Below, piece after piece: positions 38,301 through 46,172 of a stretch of 64,000 nt of DNA (position 1 is its first letter; the number at the start of each line of letters is the position of its first letter). The DNA comes from CAYJFD01 sp964369605 (GTDB lineage Bacteria; Bacteroidota; Bacteroidia; Bacteroidales; UBA932). A program made the translations under genes and the position numbers. The DNA is taken from assembly GCA_964369605.1 (NCBI GenBank), contig CAYJFD010000003.1:21778-85777 (forward strand), read 5' to 3'. The notes beneath the pieces were generated by a model that was not told where the DNA came from, ran no database searches, and saw only the letters and a list, made by a program, of their open reading frames with translations.

Positions 38301-38397
38301 TTCCTTGAAAATATTTCTGAAAGAGTATTAGAAGATATTTCCCTGTCAGGGCATAGGTTTTTCCTGAACCTGCAGATGCTTTATATATATTAATCAT
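35305..38397 (-). CDS. addA: AddA-type helicase-nuclease (UvrD/RecB-like)
   Basis: With its partner AddB this enzyme resects double-strand breaks for RecA. From the ATG at 38397 the Walker A motif ASAGSGKT lies at residues 7-14. Walker B is LLDEFQDTST and a late helicase motif is RIMTIHKSKGLDF. The C-terminus holds a RecB-type nuclease with PDRVVIKDG and VIDYKFGK. The open frame extends 15 codons further upstream into addB, but the Walker A spacing favours the internal ATG, which overlaps addB by 8 bp. At 1,030 aa it fits Bacteroidota AddA. Confidence 0.92.
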   Translation of the reverse strand: MINIYKASAGSGKTYALTGKYLLILFQKYFQGNRSPYKNILAVTFTNKATDQMKQRILKELYILSTSPDTSSYASEIMAQLAGKINDSFHLKNVAEKILFTLLNDYSAFNISTIDRFFQQVLRSFAKELGYYSSYSVELDQEAILSLAVDELLNKLEDKKDLLSWLILMSESAVEEGKSWNIQPQILDLGKNLFSEEFKLKSKDHKDLLKDRSALREYRSKMRQIINDFKAKAKDYGCQGEELLNKFSLQLEDFSYGKNSAFSYFNKLKEGSCEPPGVRFRAAVDSPDKWTSKTAKAELKATVLAMSEDGMNSLMAEVLSFFTAKDYEEFTTALKITESLDILGVLYDISESVVDYCKENNLLLLPETTEFLNKIIDGSDTPFVYEKIGSRIENYLLDEFQDTSTMQWSNFYPLLRDSVDSNNENLIVGDVKQSIYRWRNSDWRLLNSQVALDFKGAINEKVLDTNWRSREGIINFNNAFFKSAVAKVQSIYNALSEDETNTSLLSIYSDVAQNTPKTPKSGGIVSLNFFTETSKDGEDKELRIPNDILAQIQKLQALGYSLNDIAILVQKNSQGEKIARFLIDNSYNVVSEDSLFISSSVVVNKIVSQIRNLSAQSHDPIADILFSNETFVPTETSLYNICEEIIRLLSPDELKEQVFIQAFLDLVSDYVANNTSDILGFLQWWDDSGVKKSISVPEGEQAIRIMTIHKSKGLDFKIVIIPFFEAKLYKEKGKLLWCTPKRPPFDNLPLVPIKTGSSLVNTIFKDEYIEELKYSYIDALNVSYVAFTRAVDAMFIYMDIPEKLKEVKSISEMLAQEFLSGDDVESETLGDYTINRVSFPKEAKLEAIIKSQEEISACELKSSDTFYSQSIDKRLELSTKAANYIEDDSSRLNGILMHEILSRVLTKEDIRDSLEDAQKQGKFLPSTYQQTYDQLVEKIESVEHLGWYDRASEVLNEASIISPTGDLYIPDRVVIKDGAVKVIDYKFGKLFSAKYKKQVLRYMALLKEMGYDDVSGFIWYFQSNKVEEVS

Positions 38398-41212
38398 TGC
38401 GACAGAAGGATTTAAAGTAACAATATTTACATTTTTCGGCATTTAGAGCCCCTGTAAATTTTATCTCAGGGTTATAAATTTCTTCAAGTACCGAGATTAG
38501 GCCTTTTCTGTACTGCTCATATTCGTGCCTTGTCACACTTAAGCCTGGCATTATTCCTTGGAACATTGAACTCAGAGAATAAACTAACATAGTCGTTTCT
38601 TCTGGGTTAATAAGTTTTTTATTATCCACTGTATTATTCTCTAGCAGCACCAAATAGAATAGTAACTGTAGCGCGGTACTTGGTCTTGTTTTGTTATCTG
38701 CTCTAAAGATATTTACTATGTCTCCTTTATAGTCTATTTCTGAGCGTCCTGTTTTGTAGTCTATTACACGAAGCATTCCGTCTACTTTGTCAACTCTATC
38801 TATGATTCCAAATAGCTTTACTGTTTTCTTCCCGTCAAATAGCTCTAGGTTCTGATAGCATTTCTGCTCTGCTCCAACATATCGTAGGACTCCTAATTCG
38901 GAGTCTATTTTCAAGGTCTTCTTGATGAATTTCAAAAGCAGTGCCTCTATTATCTTATTTCTTCCGACTATCTCTTGCACTCCCATTTCTGACTTGAAGG
39001 CTAGCGATATTTCCTTTAGTATTGCATCGTCAGATGCCATTAAACCGAGAATTTCCTTTTTTCCTAAATCTTTTAATAGATAGGGGGTATAGATCTCCTG
39101 CATTATTTTGTGATAGAGAAGGCCAAACATACTTGCTTCTACCTCATCGCTTACTTCTTGTGGTTCTCTGAGCTTACATACATATTGAAAATAGAATTTC
39201 CTTGGACAGTCAATATAGGTATTGATAGACGAGGGAGAGAAACTCATATTGTCTAGTGTCGAGAAAACTTCTTGGGTCTTCTCATAGTCTTTAATTTCGT
39301 TCTCCTTACTGTAGACTGACTGGTTTAGTACGTATTCATTTATTTTTACCTTATGATGATATTTTAGCTGCATCACAAAGCGACTGACTTCGCCTGAGGA
39401 TAAGCCACTTGTTCGTGAATCGTAGAGTAGATAAACCTTTTTTGCTCTATAGATACTTCGATAGAAATGGTAGGCAGCGATGGCGTCTTGGTACTCGTAA
39501 TTTGGCATATCAAAACCAAGGCGTATGCTATATGGTATAAAGGAGTTACTCACTGACCTTGAAGGGAATACACCATCATTTACCGAGAGAATTATTAAAT
39601 TTTCAAAATCTAATGCTCGCATCTCTAGGTTACCCATAATTTGCAGTCCTGAAAGTGGTTCACCCTTAAATGGTATTTGATTGAACTTCAGGGAATCATT
39701 CAGGAGTCTAAAGTAGGTTGCTGGCTTTATTGGGAGCTTTAGTTTACATAGTTTTGTTATAGCGTTATGATAGCTGTATAAAAATTCGGCTTCTAGGTCT
39801 TGTAATTCAGTCTTTAGTATATCTAATATATCATATTGGGCCTGTGCTATTATTTCATAATCTTCTTCTAGTAATACTTTGCTAAAGTCCTCGACTTTGA
39901 ATATTCTTTCCAATAGGACTGATCCTACTAGCAGGTTAGAAGGCACATAGATCATATTAGCCTTTACTATTTCTTCTCTTATTTTTTTTACTAACTCCGG
40001 ATTTACATTACCTATATAGGGATGGTTCAAGAGTTTAATTACGTTCTTGTAGTAGAAACTTATTTGTCCCTCTTTTTCTGACACTCCTTGATATAGAGCC
40101 GCATAAGAACTCATAAAAGACATACAGTTACTATTTGAAAGGGAGTATCCCATAGTGACATTGATAAGTCCTATCTCTGATGGTATCGAATTTAGAACAG
40201 GCAGTAATAGTTTTTCATCTGGTAGGACGATTGCTGTCCTAAAGGCTTGTTCTTGGGTGTTCGCTTCTGTTAAGCCTAGTTTTTTTAATATATCAGGTAA
40301 TTGCTTTGCCTGTCCTACCATGGATGGGATGGAGATAACATTTATCTCTTGTTCCTGTGGCGAGGTATTTTCTAGTTCGTGTTGTAGTGGATAAGAAATG
40401 TTATAGCGCCTTACATTTTCATCCATAAAGAACGAGGATTTATTTTCCGTATTCCTAATTATTTCTCCGTAGTAGTCCCAGTAGAAATGAGCTCTATCTT
40501 GTTTTTTCAAGTAATCAAGAAGGGCTTTTTCACATTTATTCAATGCATTTAGTCCTACAAAAACTATTTTTTTATTATTTGCAAATAGATTTTTACAGCT
40601 TTCCTCGAGGTTTTCCGCAACACTTCTATAGATCATTCCCTCATAGGCGACTCCATTTTCTTCTAGTGATTTATGTAGCTTTGTGTATATCGCAAAGAGG
40701 TAACGCCAAACATTTATGAAGTTTTGCTCCTTTTCCCCTTCTTGGTACGGAAGTAAATTCCCCCAAAATTTAGAAATAGCCTCTCTTTGTTGTTCTGTTA
40801 GATAGGAGTAATATTCATCTATCTCGCTTAGATCTGAGATATTTGTAAATATCTTTTTTGAGTCAACAAGGTATTTGTCGATATCGTCAAAGTCATTTAG
40901 TATCGTATCTCCCCAAAATAGAAATTCATCAAATGTTTCTTTGAAGTTAGGGATGACTTCTTGATAGGCTTGGTATAAATAGTGTAGTATTTGTAACTGC
41001 TCTCCGAGCAATAGGCCCGAAAGTGAGGAGAATAGATTATTTATAGTGCTTATCTCTGGAGCGAAGATGGGTTTGGTAGAAGAAAGACCCAAGTATCTCT
41101 GAAAGAAAACAGAAGATCTACGATTAGGGAAAACAAAAATAAAATCCCTTAACGAATCTTCGTGTTTTTGGATATATACTTCTGCTACTTGACGTAAAAA
41201 TTCTTTTTTCAT
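38390..41212 (-). CDS. addB: AddB-type nuclease subunit (PD-(D/E)XK, Fe-S)
   Basis: AddB is the second nuclease subunit of the break-resection complex. The N-terminus has the helicase-like FVFPNRRSSVFFQRYL pattern. The C-terminal nuclease has YIDCPRKFYFQY and VIDYKTGRSEID. Cysteines in YIDCPRK and CKYCYFKSFC fit the Fe-S staple typical of this nuclease class. The length is 940 aa. It overlaps pgi upstream by 4 bp (ATGA) and addA downstream by 8 bp, so the genes are translationally coupled. Confidence 0.92.
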   Translation of the reverse strand: MKKEFLRQVAEVYIQKHEDSLRDFIFVFPNRRSSVFFQRYLGLSSTKPIFAPEISTINNLFSSLSGLLLGEQLQILHYLYQAYQEVIPNFKETFDEFLFWGDTILNDFDDIDKYLVDSKKIFTNISDLSEIDEYYSYLTEQQREAISKFWGNLLPYQEGEKEQNFINVWRYLFAIYTKLHKSLEENGVAYEGMIYRSVAENLEESCKNLFANNKKIVFVGLNALNKCEKALLDYLKKQDRAHFYWDYYGEIIRNTENKSSFFMDENVRRYNISYPLQHELENTSPQEQEINVISIPSMVGQAKQLPDILKKLGLTEANTQEQAFRTAIVLPDEKLLLPVLNSIPSEIGLINVTMGYSLSNSNCMSFMSSYAALYQGVSEKEGQISFYYKNVIKLLNHPYIGNVNPELVKKIREEIVKANMIYVPSNLLVGSVLLERIFKVEDFSKVLLEEDYEIIAQAQYDILDILKTELQDLEAEFLYSYHNAITKLCKLKLPIKPATYFRLLNDSLKFNQIPFKGEPLSGLQIMGNLEMRALDFENLIILSVNDGVFPSRSVSNSFIPYSIRLGFDMPNYEYQDAIAAYHFYRSIYRAKKVYLLYDSRTSGLSSGEVSRFVMQLKYHHKVKINEYVLNQSVYSKENEIKDYEKTQEVFSTLDNMSFSPSSINTYIDCPRKFYFQYVCKLREPQEVSDEVEASMFGLLYHKIMQEIYTPYLLKDLGKKEILGLMASDDAILKEISLAFKSEMGVQEIVGRNKIIEALLLKFIKKTLKIDSELGVLRYVGAEQKCYQNLELFDGKKTVKLFGIIDRVDKVDGMLRVIDYKTGRSEIDYKGDIVNIFRADNKTRPSTALQLLFYLVLLENNTVDNKKLINPEETTMLVYSLSSMFQGIMPGLSVTRHEYEQYRKGLISVLEEIYNPEIKFTGALNAEKCKYCYFKSFCRND

Positions 41213-42471
41213 TTTAATAATCTATATATATTCTTTTTGTATTCTTCTACTCCTGGTTGATCAAATGGATTTACATCTAGTATATATGCTGATATCGCAC
41301 AAGCATATTCGAACATATAAAATAATTCTCCTAGGTTATATTCATTTATTGACTCTATCTCTATTTTATATATTGGTACGCCACCCTCTCTATGGGCGAT
41401 CGTTACTCCTACTTCTGCAAACTTGTTACACTCATTTAGTGTCTTTCCGTAAAGAAACTTAAACTCTTCTGTCTCAAATGTAGGTCCATCGAGTACTAGA
41501 TCCTGAGGTGGCTGTTTCACGGACAGTATGGTCTCAAATATTATTCTCTCTCCTTCTTGTATATATTGACCAACAGAGTGTAGGTCTCGTGTAAAACTTA
41601 GTTTTGAGGGATAGATGCCTCTGTGCTGCTTCCCTTCTGATTCTCCAAAGAGCTGCTTCCACCAGTCTGCTATATATTCTAGCTTAGTTTCATAGCTGAC
41701 GAGTATCTCAAGTTTTTTTTCCTTTTCAAAATATTGCTCGCTCCTAAAAGCAGCGTAGTTTAGAGCGGGATTAGTCCTGTCTCTGCGCACACAATCTTTC
41801 GATATTGCTTTAGCTCCTTCTATAAATTCCCTTATATCGTATCCGGCTAATGCTATAGGGAGTAGGCCAACTGGACTAAAGATGGAATACCTTCCTCCCA
41901 TATCACTTGGCACTGAGAAACTTGTATAGTTGTATTTGTCTACTTCTTCTCTTAATAAGCCCTCTTTCGCATCTGTGATGGCGCAAATTCGTTGAGAAGC
42001 ACCTTCTTGAGTGTATTTTTCTTCTAGTATTTTTTTTACAAAGTCAAATGTGATGGTAGGTTCCAGTGTTGTTCCTGATTTAGAGATGACTACTGCTGCA
42101 CAGCTTCGCAGCTTCATCACCTCTATTAGCTGACTTAGGTAGTCTGCTGATAAATTAAATCCAGCAAAAATAATTTGAAGCTTTGCGTGCTCGTTTGTCT
42201 CGCTGAAGTAGGGAGAAAGTGCTTTTATTACAGATTTCGCTCCAAGAAATGACCCTCCAACACCTACGACTACGACTAAGTCTACGCCCATATCTTCCCA
42301 TTTCTCTTTCAGGGAATAGATTTGATCTAATAATGCGCTGTCAACTTTAGAGGGGTAATCTACCCATCCTAGTAAGTCTCCTCCTTTGCCTGATTTATCT
42401 TCTATTAGCTGCATGGCCTCTAGAGCCTTATCAAAATATCGCGATTGATATTCTCCTTGATGCGTAATCAT
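41209..42471 (-). CDS. pgi: Glucose-6-phosphate isomerase
   Basis: Pgi interconverts glucose-6-phosphate and fructose-6-phosphate in glycolysis. The short bacterial form (420 aa) is seen, with VVGVGGSFLGAKS for phosphate binding, ISKSGTTLEP, and GGRYSIFSPVGLLP. The catalytic Glu region lies in LFGESEGK. It is between gpsA (23 bp upstream) and addB (4-bp overlap), an unusual grouping of central carbon metabolism with DNA repair. Confidence 0.95.
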   Translation of the reverse strand: MITHQGEYQSRYFDKALEAMQLIEDKSGKGGDLLGWVDYPSKVDSALLDQIYSLKEKWEDMGVDLVVVVGVGGSFLGAKSVIKALSPYFSETNEHAKLQIIFAGFNLSADYLSQLIEVMKLRSCAAVVISKSGTTLEPTITFDFVKKILEEKYTQEGASQRICAITDAKEGLLREEVDKYNYTSFSVPSDMGGRYSIFSPVGLLPIALAGYDIREFIEGAKAISKDCVRRDRTNPALNYAAFRSEQYFEKEKKLEILVSYETKLEYIADWWKQLFGESEGKQHRGIYPSKLSFTRDLHSVGQYIQEGERIIFETILSVKQPPQDLVLDGPTFETEEFKFLYGKTLNECNKFAEVGVTIAHREGGVPIYKIEIESINEYNLGELFYMFEYACAISAYILDVNPFDQPGVEEYKKNIYRLLK

Positions 42472-42494
42472 TATAGGTTAATTTAGCTTCTTGT

Positions 42495-43511
42495 TTATTT
42501 TAAGTTCTTGTTCATTTTGTTTACTTCCTGCCTTGCATTCTTATTTTCATATAATATTGCATATACTGCATCCATAATAGGCATCTGTGCTCCTATTTTT
42601 TTGTTTAGGCTATGGATCGCTTTTGAGGCATAGTAACCTTCTGTAACTTGTTCCATCTCCATCAGGGCTGAAAGTACTGAGTAGCCCTTTCCTATCATAG
42701 CTCCAAATGTTCTATTACGACTAAATTGAGAATAGCAAGTTACCATTAAATCACCGAGGTATGCTGATGTGGTAGTAAGCCTATCCTTATCTGGGTGAGA
42801 ATGGTTTAGGAAAAATTTCATTTCATGGAAGGCACAGGTCACCAAGACAGCTAGGTAGTTATCTCCGTAGCCTAGGTTATGACATATCCCGACTGCTATA
42901 GCATATATATTCTTTAGTGCAGCTGCATGTTCGACACCGTAGATGTCTGTTCCAGTTACTGCATTTACATAGTTATTTTGGAAAAACTTACATAGATAGG
43001 CAGACATATTTTGATCCTTCGCTGCTACTGTCATATATGATAGTTTTTCCATAGCCACCTCCTCTGCGTGACAAGGGCCACCTATTACGCCTAAACAATC
43101 AAATGTGATTCGATGGTACTTATTAAAGTATTCAGCGACGGTATAGTATTTACTTCCTACAAAACCCTTTGTTGCTGAAAGTATGAACTTACCCTCTAGC
43201 TCGACTTTTAATTCCTGAAAGGCATCTAGGAAATAGGCCGAGGGAATAGCAACAATTAATATATCTCCCCTATCGATAACTTCATTTATATCATCACTCA
43301 AATAGATATTTTCTAAATTAAGTTCTACGGCCTGTAGGTAAGAAGGATTATGATTAAATTCCTTTATATATTTGATATTTCCTTTATCTCTCATGAACCA
43401 TGAGACCTCATTCCCGTTGTCAGTAAGTATCTTGACTAGTGCTGTTGCCCAGCTTCCACCTCCTAGAACCGAAAATTTGGGATTTGGGTTATTTAATATC
43501 GTTTCCATCAC
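42495..43511 (-). CDS. gpsA: Glycerol-3-phosphate dehydrogenase [NAD(P)+]
   Basis: GpsA makes sn-glycerol-3-phosphate for phospholipids from dihydroxyacetone phosphate. The NAD-binding motif is VLGGGSWATAL near the N-terminus, SATKGF lies mid-chain, and the catalytic Lys is in EHAAALKNIYAIAVG. The length (338 aa) is normal. It is the first gene of the gpsA-pgi-addB-addA set. Confidence 0.95.
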   Translation of the reverse strand: MMETILNNPNPKFSVLGGGSWATALVKILTDNGNEVSWFMRDKGNIKYIKEFNHNPSYLQAVELNLENIYLSDDINEVIDRGDILIVAIPSAYFLDAFQELKVELEGKFILSATKGFVGSKYYTVAEYFNKYHRITFDCLGVIGGPCHAEEVAMEKLSYMTVAAKDQNMSAYLCKFFQNNYVNAVTGTDIYGVEHAAALKNIYAIAVGICHNLGYGDNYLAVLVTCAFHEMKFFLNHSHPDKDRLTTTSAYLGDLMVTCYSQFSRNRTFGAMIGKGYSVLSALMEMEQVTEGYYASKAIHSLNKKIGAQMPIMDAVYAILYENKNARQEVNKMNKNLK

Positions 43512-43528
43512 TTTTTTTATTTAACCCA

Positions 43529-43559
43529 CAAATGTACCATAATCAAAAGATAAATCCAA
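43529..43559 (-). promoter_or_regulatory. gpsA promoter candidate
   Basis: On the minus strand TACATTTG (43529-43536) lies 18 bp before the ATG, with TTG (43557-43559) 20 bp upstream as a partial -33 box. Confidence 0.5.
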
Positions 43560-43569
43560 TTATTATACT

Positions 43570-43577
43570 TACTTTTG
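43570..43577 (+). promoter_or_regulatory. mqnC -7 box, very close to the ATG
   Basis: TACTTTTG ends only 8 bp before the mqnC ATG at 43586, so the transcript would have almost no 5' leader. No -33 TTTG is seen. Confidence 0.45.
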
Positions 43578-43585
43578 CTTGCGTG

Positions 43586-44692
43586 ATGAATAGAAAGGAT
43601 GCCATAGAACTCTATAGAAATGCGAGTACGCAGGATTTAGCTGATATGGCTGATATACTCAGAGATAAATTAAATCCTGGTAATAAGGTTAGCTGGCAGA
43701 TAGATAGAAATGTAAATTACACTAATGTTTGTGTCGCCGGCTGTCTCTTTTGCAACTTTCACTGCAGTAAACATAATGGTAGTAAGCCCTATGTCCTAGA
43801 ATTTGACGATTATAAATCTAAGATCGATGAACTCAAAATGCTGGGAGGGAAACAACTCCTACTACAGGGAGGACTTCACCCATTACTCGATCTTGAATAT
43901 TTTCAGAAATTATTTAGGTCATTAAAAGAATATGAGCCCAGCTTAAAACTAAATGCGCTTGGTCCTCCAGAAATAGCACATATTGCTAGGATTAGCAATA
44001 CCAGTATAAGAACGACCCTTATGCTTCTTCACGAAGCGGGATTAGATACTCTACCGGGCGCAGGAGCGGAGATTTTATCTTCTAGGGTACGCAATATTCT
44101 ATCGCCTAAGAAGCCCTCAGTTTCCGAATGGGTAGAAGTCATGAAACAGGCTCATATTATGGGAATTAGCACTACTGCTACGATGGTATATGGATCTATT
44201 GAAACATTAGAGGAAAGAATAGATCATCTCTTTACTCTTAAGGAGATACAGAGCCAAAAACCTAGTTCAAGCATTGGTTTCAGGGCCTTTATTCCTTGGC
44301 CTATGCAGACACAAAATACACAACTCTCTCAGCTCTATGACCTTCCTGTACTAGACTCTCTATCCATCGCTGATGAATACATTAGAACGGTAGCTATCAG
44401 CAGATTAATTCTTAATAATATTCAGCACATTCAGGCATCTTGGCTAACAGTAGGTATAGAAACAGCCCTTCGCGCACTTAGAGCTGGAGCAGATGATTTA
44501 GGTTCTATTATGATAGAAGAGAATGTCGTTGCCTCAACAGGTGTTAGATTTAAGATGGATGCTCAACAAATGGAGCAGCATATTAAAAGTATAGGATTTA
44601 CAGCTTGGTTAAGGGACCAGAATTACGTTCCGCAGCCTCTACCGCTAGGCGATCGCACCTCTCATTCTCAGGATGACCAGCATGACCTTTAA
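43586..44692 (+). CDS. mqnC: Cyclic dehypoxanthinyl futalosine synthase (radical SAM), menaquinone synthesis
   Basis: MqnC closes the ring of dehypoxanthinyl futalosine in the alternative menaquinone pathway. The radical SAM motif is CVAGCLFC (CxxxCxxC). The family motifs LLQGGLHP, LGPPEIAHIA, LPGAGAEIL and FRAFIPWPMQTQNT are clear and separate it from MqnE. I chose the ATG at 43586 (MNRKDAIEL; 368 aa), since the open frame upstream runs through gpsA antisense. The last 31 codons lie antisense to the end of rnhA. No other mqn gene is in the window. Confidence 0.85.
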   Translation: MNRKDAIELYRNASTQDLADMADILRDKLNPGNKVSWQIDRNVNYTNVCVAGCLFCNFHCSKHNGSKPYVLEFDDYKSKIDELKMLGGKQLLLQGGLHPLLDLEYFQKLFRSLKEYEPSLKLNALGPPEIAHIARISNTSIRTTLMLLHEAGLDTLPGAGAEILSSRVRNILSPKKPSVSEWVEVMKQAHIMGISTTATMVYGSIETLEERIDHLFTLKEIQSQKPSSSIGFRAFIPWPMQTQNTQLSQLYDLPVLDSLSIADEYIRTVAISRLILNNIQHIQASWLTVGIETALRALRAGADDLGSIMIEENVVASTGVRFKMDAQQMEQHIKSIGFTAWLRDQNYVPQPLPLGDRTSHSQDDQHDL

Positions 44693-45044
44693 TCCAAACA
44701 AAGGACACTTTATGTTTTCTATAGATTCTAAGAAAGCGCATCCATAAATCTGGATTCGCCTTCTTTTCAAATCCTTTTTTTTCCCATCCAAAGACCCAAG
44801 ACTTATCTACTGCATCCACTACATATTTTGAATCACTATATACCACTACTTGAGCATTTTCTCTCTTAATAGCCTCTAGCCCCACTATTACAGCTAAGAG
44901 CTCCATTCTATTATTTGTAGTAGCTCTCTCCCCGCCTGACATCTCTTTGTAGTGCACTCCTGACTTCAACACTATACCATAGCCACCTGGACCTGGATTT
45001 CCTTTACAGGCTCCATCAGTAAACAAATAAATTGGTGCACTCAT
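44598..45044 (-). CDS. rnhA: Ribonuclease HI
   Basis: RNase HI removes RNA from RNA-DNA hybrids. Catalytic acidic residues are visible: Asp10 in FTDGACKGNPG, Glu in NNRMELLAV, Asp in VYSDSKYV, and the C-terminal HAGHPENERCDRLA. The 148-aa length fits. It follows pdxA with 3 bp between them. The essential HxGHxxNxxCD segment is encoded opposite the 3' end of mqnC. Confidence 0.95.
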   Translation of the reverse strand: MSAPIYLFTDGACKGNPGPGGYGIVLKSGVHYKEMSGGERATTNNRMELLAVIVGLEAIKRENAQVVVYSDSKYVVDAVDKSWVFGWEKKGFEKKANPDLWMRFLRIYRKHKVSFVWIKGHAGHPENERCDRLAVEAAERNSGPLTKL

Positions 45045-45047
45045 CTA

Positions 45048-46118
45048 CTATACTGGCCCTCTTTCTCCACTTCCTTTCTCAAGTTCCACTTTTAATGGAT
45101 TACTTGTCATCTCAGCGTAGTTTCTTCTATTTCTTACGATGTCTATAGCTGCGTATATCGCCGAAAGCATAGGCATTGCACTTGCTGCATTTTTTCCTGC
45201 TAAGCCATAAGCTGTTCCGTGGTCTGGAGAAGTTCTGACTATTGGCAGACCGGCTGTAAAGTTAACACCTGTATCGAATGCTAAGGCCTTAAAAGGAATT
45301 AATCCTTGATCGTGATACATAGCCATTACTCCATCAAACTCATACTGAAGATGGTTACTGAAGAATCCATCTGGGGAATAAGGTCCGAAGGCTAGAATTC
45401 CATCTTCTTTTGCCTTATTTACAGCAGGTTCGATTATGTTTATTTCTTCATCGCCTAGTAGTCCTTGATCTCCAGCATGTGGATTTAAGCCTAGAACAGC
45501 GATCTTTGGTTTTACTATATTGAAGTCCTTTTTAAGAGAGTCATCCATTAATTTTAATTTAGTTAGAATCTTCTCTACACTTAAAGACTGGGTAACCTTT
45601 GAGATAGGTAGGTGATTTGTTAGGACTCCTACTCTCATCTTATCTGAGCAAAGGAACATTAAACCGTCCTTTACTCCAAACTGGTCTATAAGATATTCCG
45701 TATGTCCTGAAAATTTAAAATTATCTCCAGAAACACCCTTCTTATTAAAAGGTGCAGTGACGATAGCATCTATTAAGCCATCCTTGATATCAGCGACTGC
45801 TCTCTCTAGAGCTATAATTGCCGACTGAGCTCCATCTTGTGTAGGCTGACCAGGTTCGATTCTCATAGTATCTGGAACACAATTAATTATATTAACCCTT
45901 TTAGGATGATAATCCTTCGCAGTATTAATAATATTTGTATTTATATTTTCAAGATCTTCAAGATGTTTTTTATAAAATCCCAAGGCTTTTGACGATCCAT
46001 AGACAATCGGGATACATAAATCTAAAATTCTTGCATCCGATAAAGCCTTAATTATCACCTCATATCCGACACCGTTCATATCCCCCTGGGTTATTCCTAT
46101 TATTATTTTTTGAGCCAT
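45048..46118 (-). CDS. pdxA: 4-hydroxythreonine-4-phosphate dehydrogenase
   Basis: PdxA oxidises 4-phosphohydroxy-L-threonine in the DXP-dependent route to pyridoxal phosphate. Family motifs include GITQGDMNGVGYEVI at the N-terminus, APFNKKGV, SGHTEYL, MYHDQGLIPFKAL and RTSPDHGTAYG, which supply the metal-binding His and Asp residues. The length is 356 aa. It precedes rnhA and diverges from recG with about 55 bp between the true starts. Confidence 0.96.
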   Translation of the reverse strand: MAQKIIIGITQGDMNGVGYEVIIKALSDARILDLCIPIVYGSSKALGFYKKHLEDLENINTNIINTAKDYHPKRVNIINCVPDTMRIEPGQPTQDGAQSAIIALERAVADIKDGLIDAIVTAPFNKKGVSGDNFKFSGHTEYLIDQFGVKDGLMFLCSDKMRVGVLTNHLPISKVTQSLSVEKILTKLKLMDDSLKKDFNIVKPKIAVLGLNPHAGDQGLLGDEEINIIEPAVNKAKEDGILAFGPYSPDGFFSNHLQYEFDGVMAMYHDQGLIPFKALAFDTGVNFTAGLPIVRTSPDHGTAYGLAGKNAASAMPMLSAIYAAIDIVRNRRNYAEMTSNPLKVELEKGSGERGPV

Positions 46119-46160
46119 AATTGTAACGTTAAAATTCTTCGCAAGATAAGAATAAATTAT

Positions 46161-46168
46161 TATATTTG
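46161..46168 (+). promoter_or_regulatory. recG -7 box, almost at the ATG
   Basis: TATATTTG ends 4 bp before the recG ATG at 46173, which predicts a leaderless or near-leaderless mRNA. No -33 TTTG is seen at the right place. Confidence 0.45.
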
Positions 46169-46172
46169 TAGT

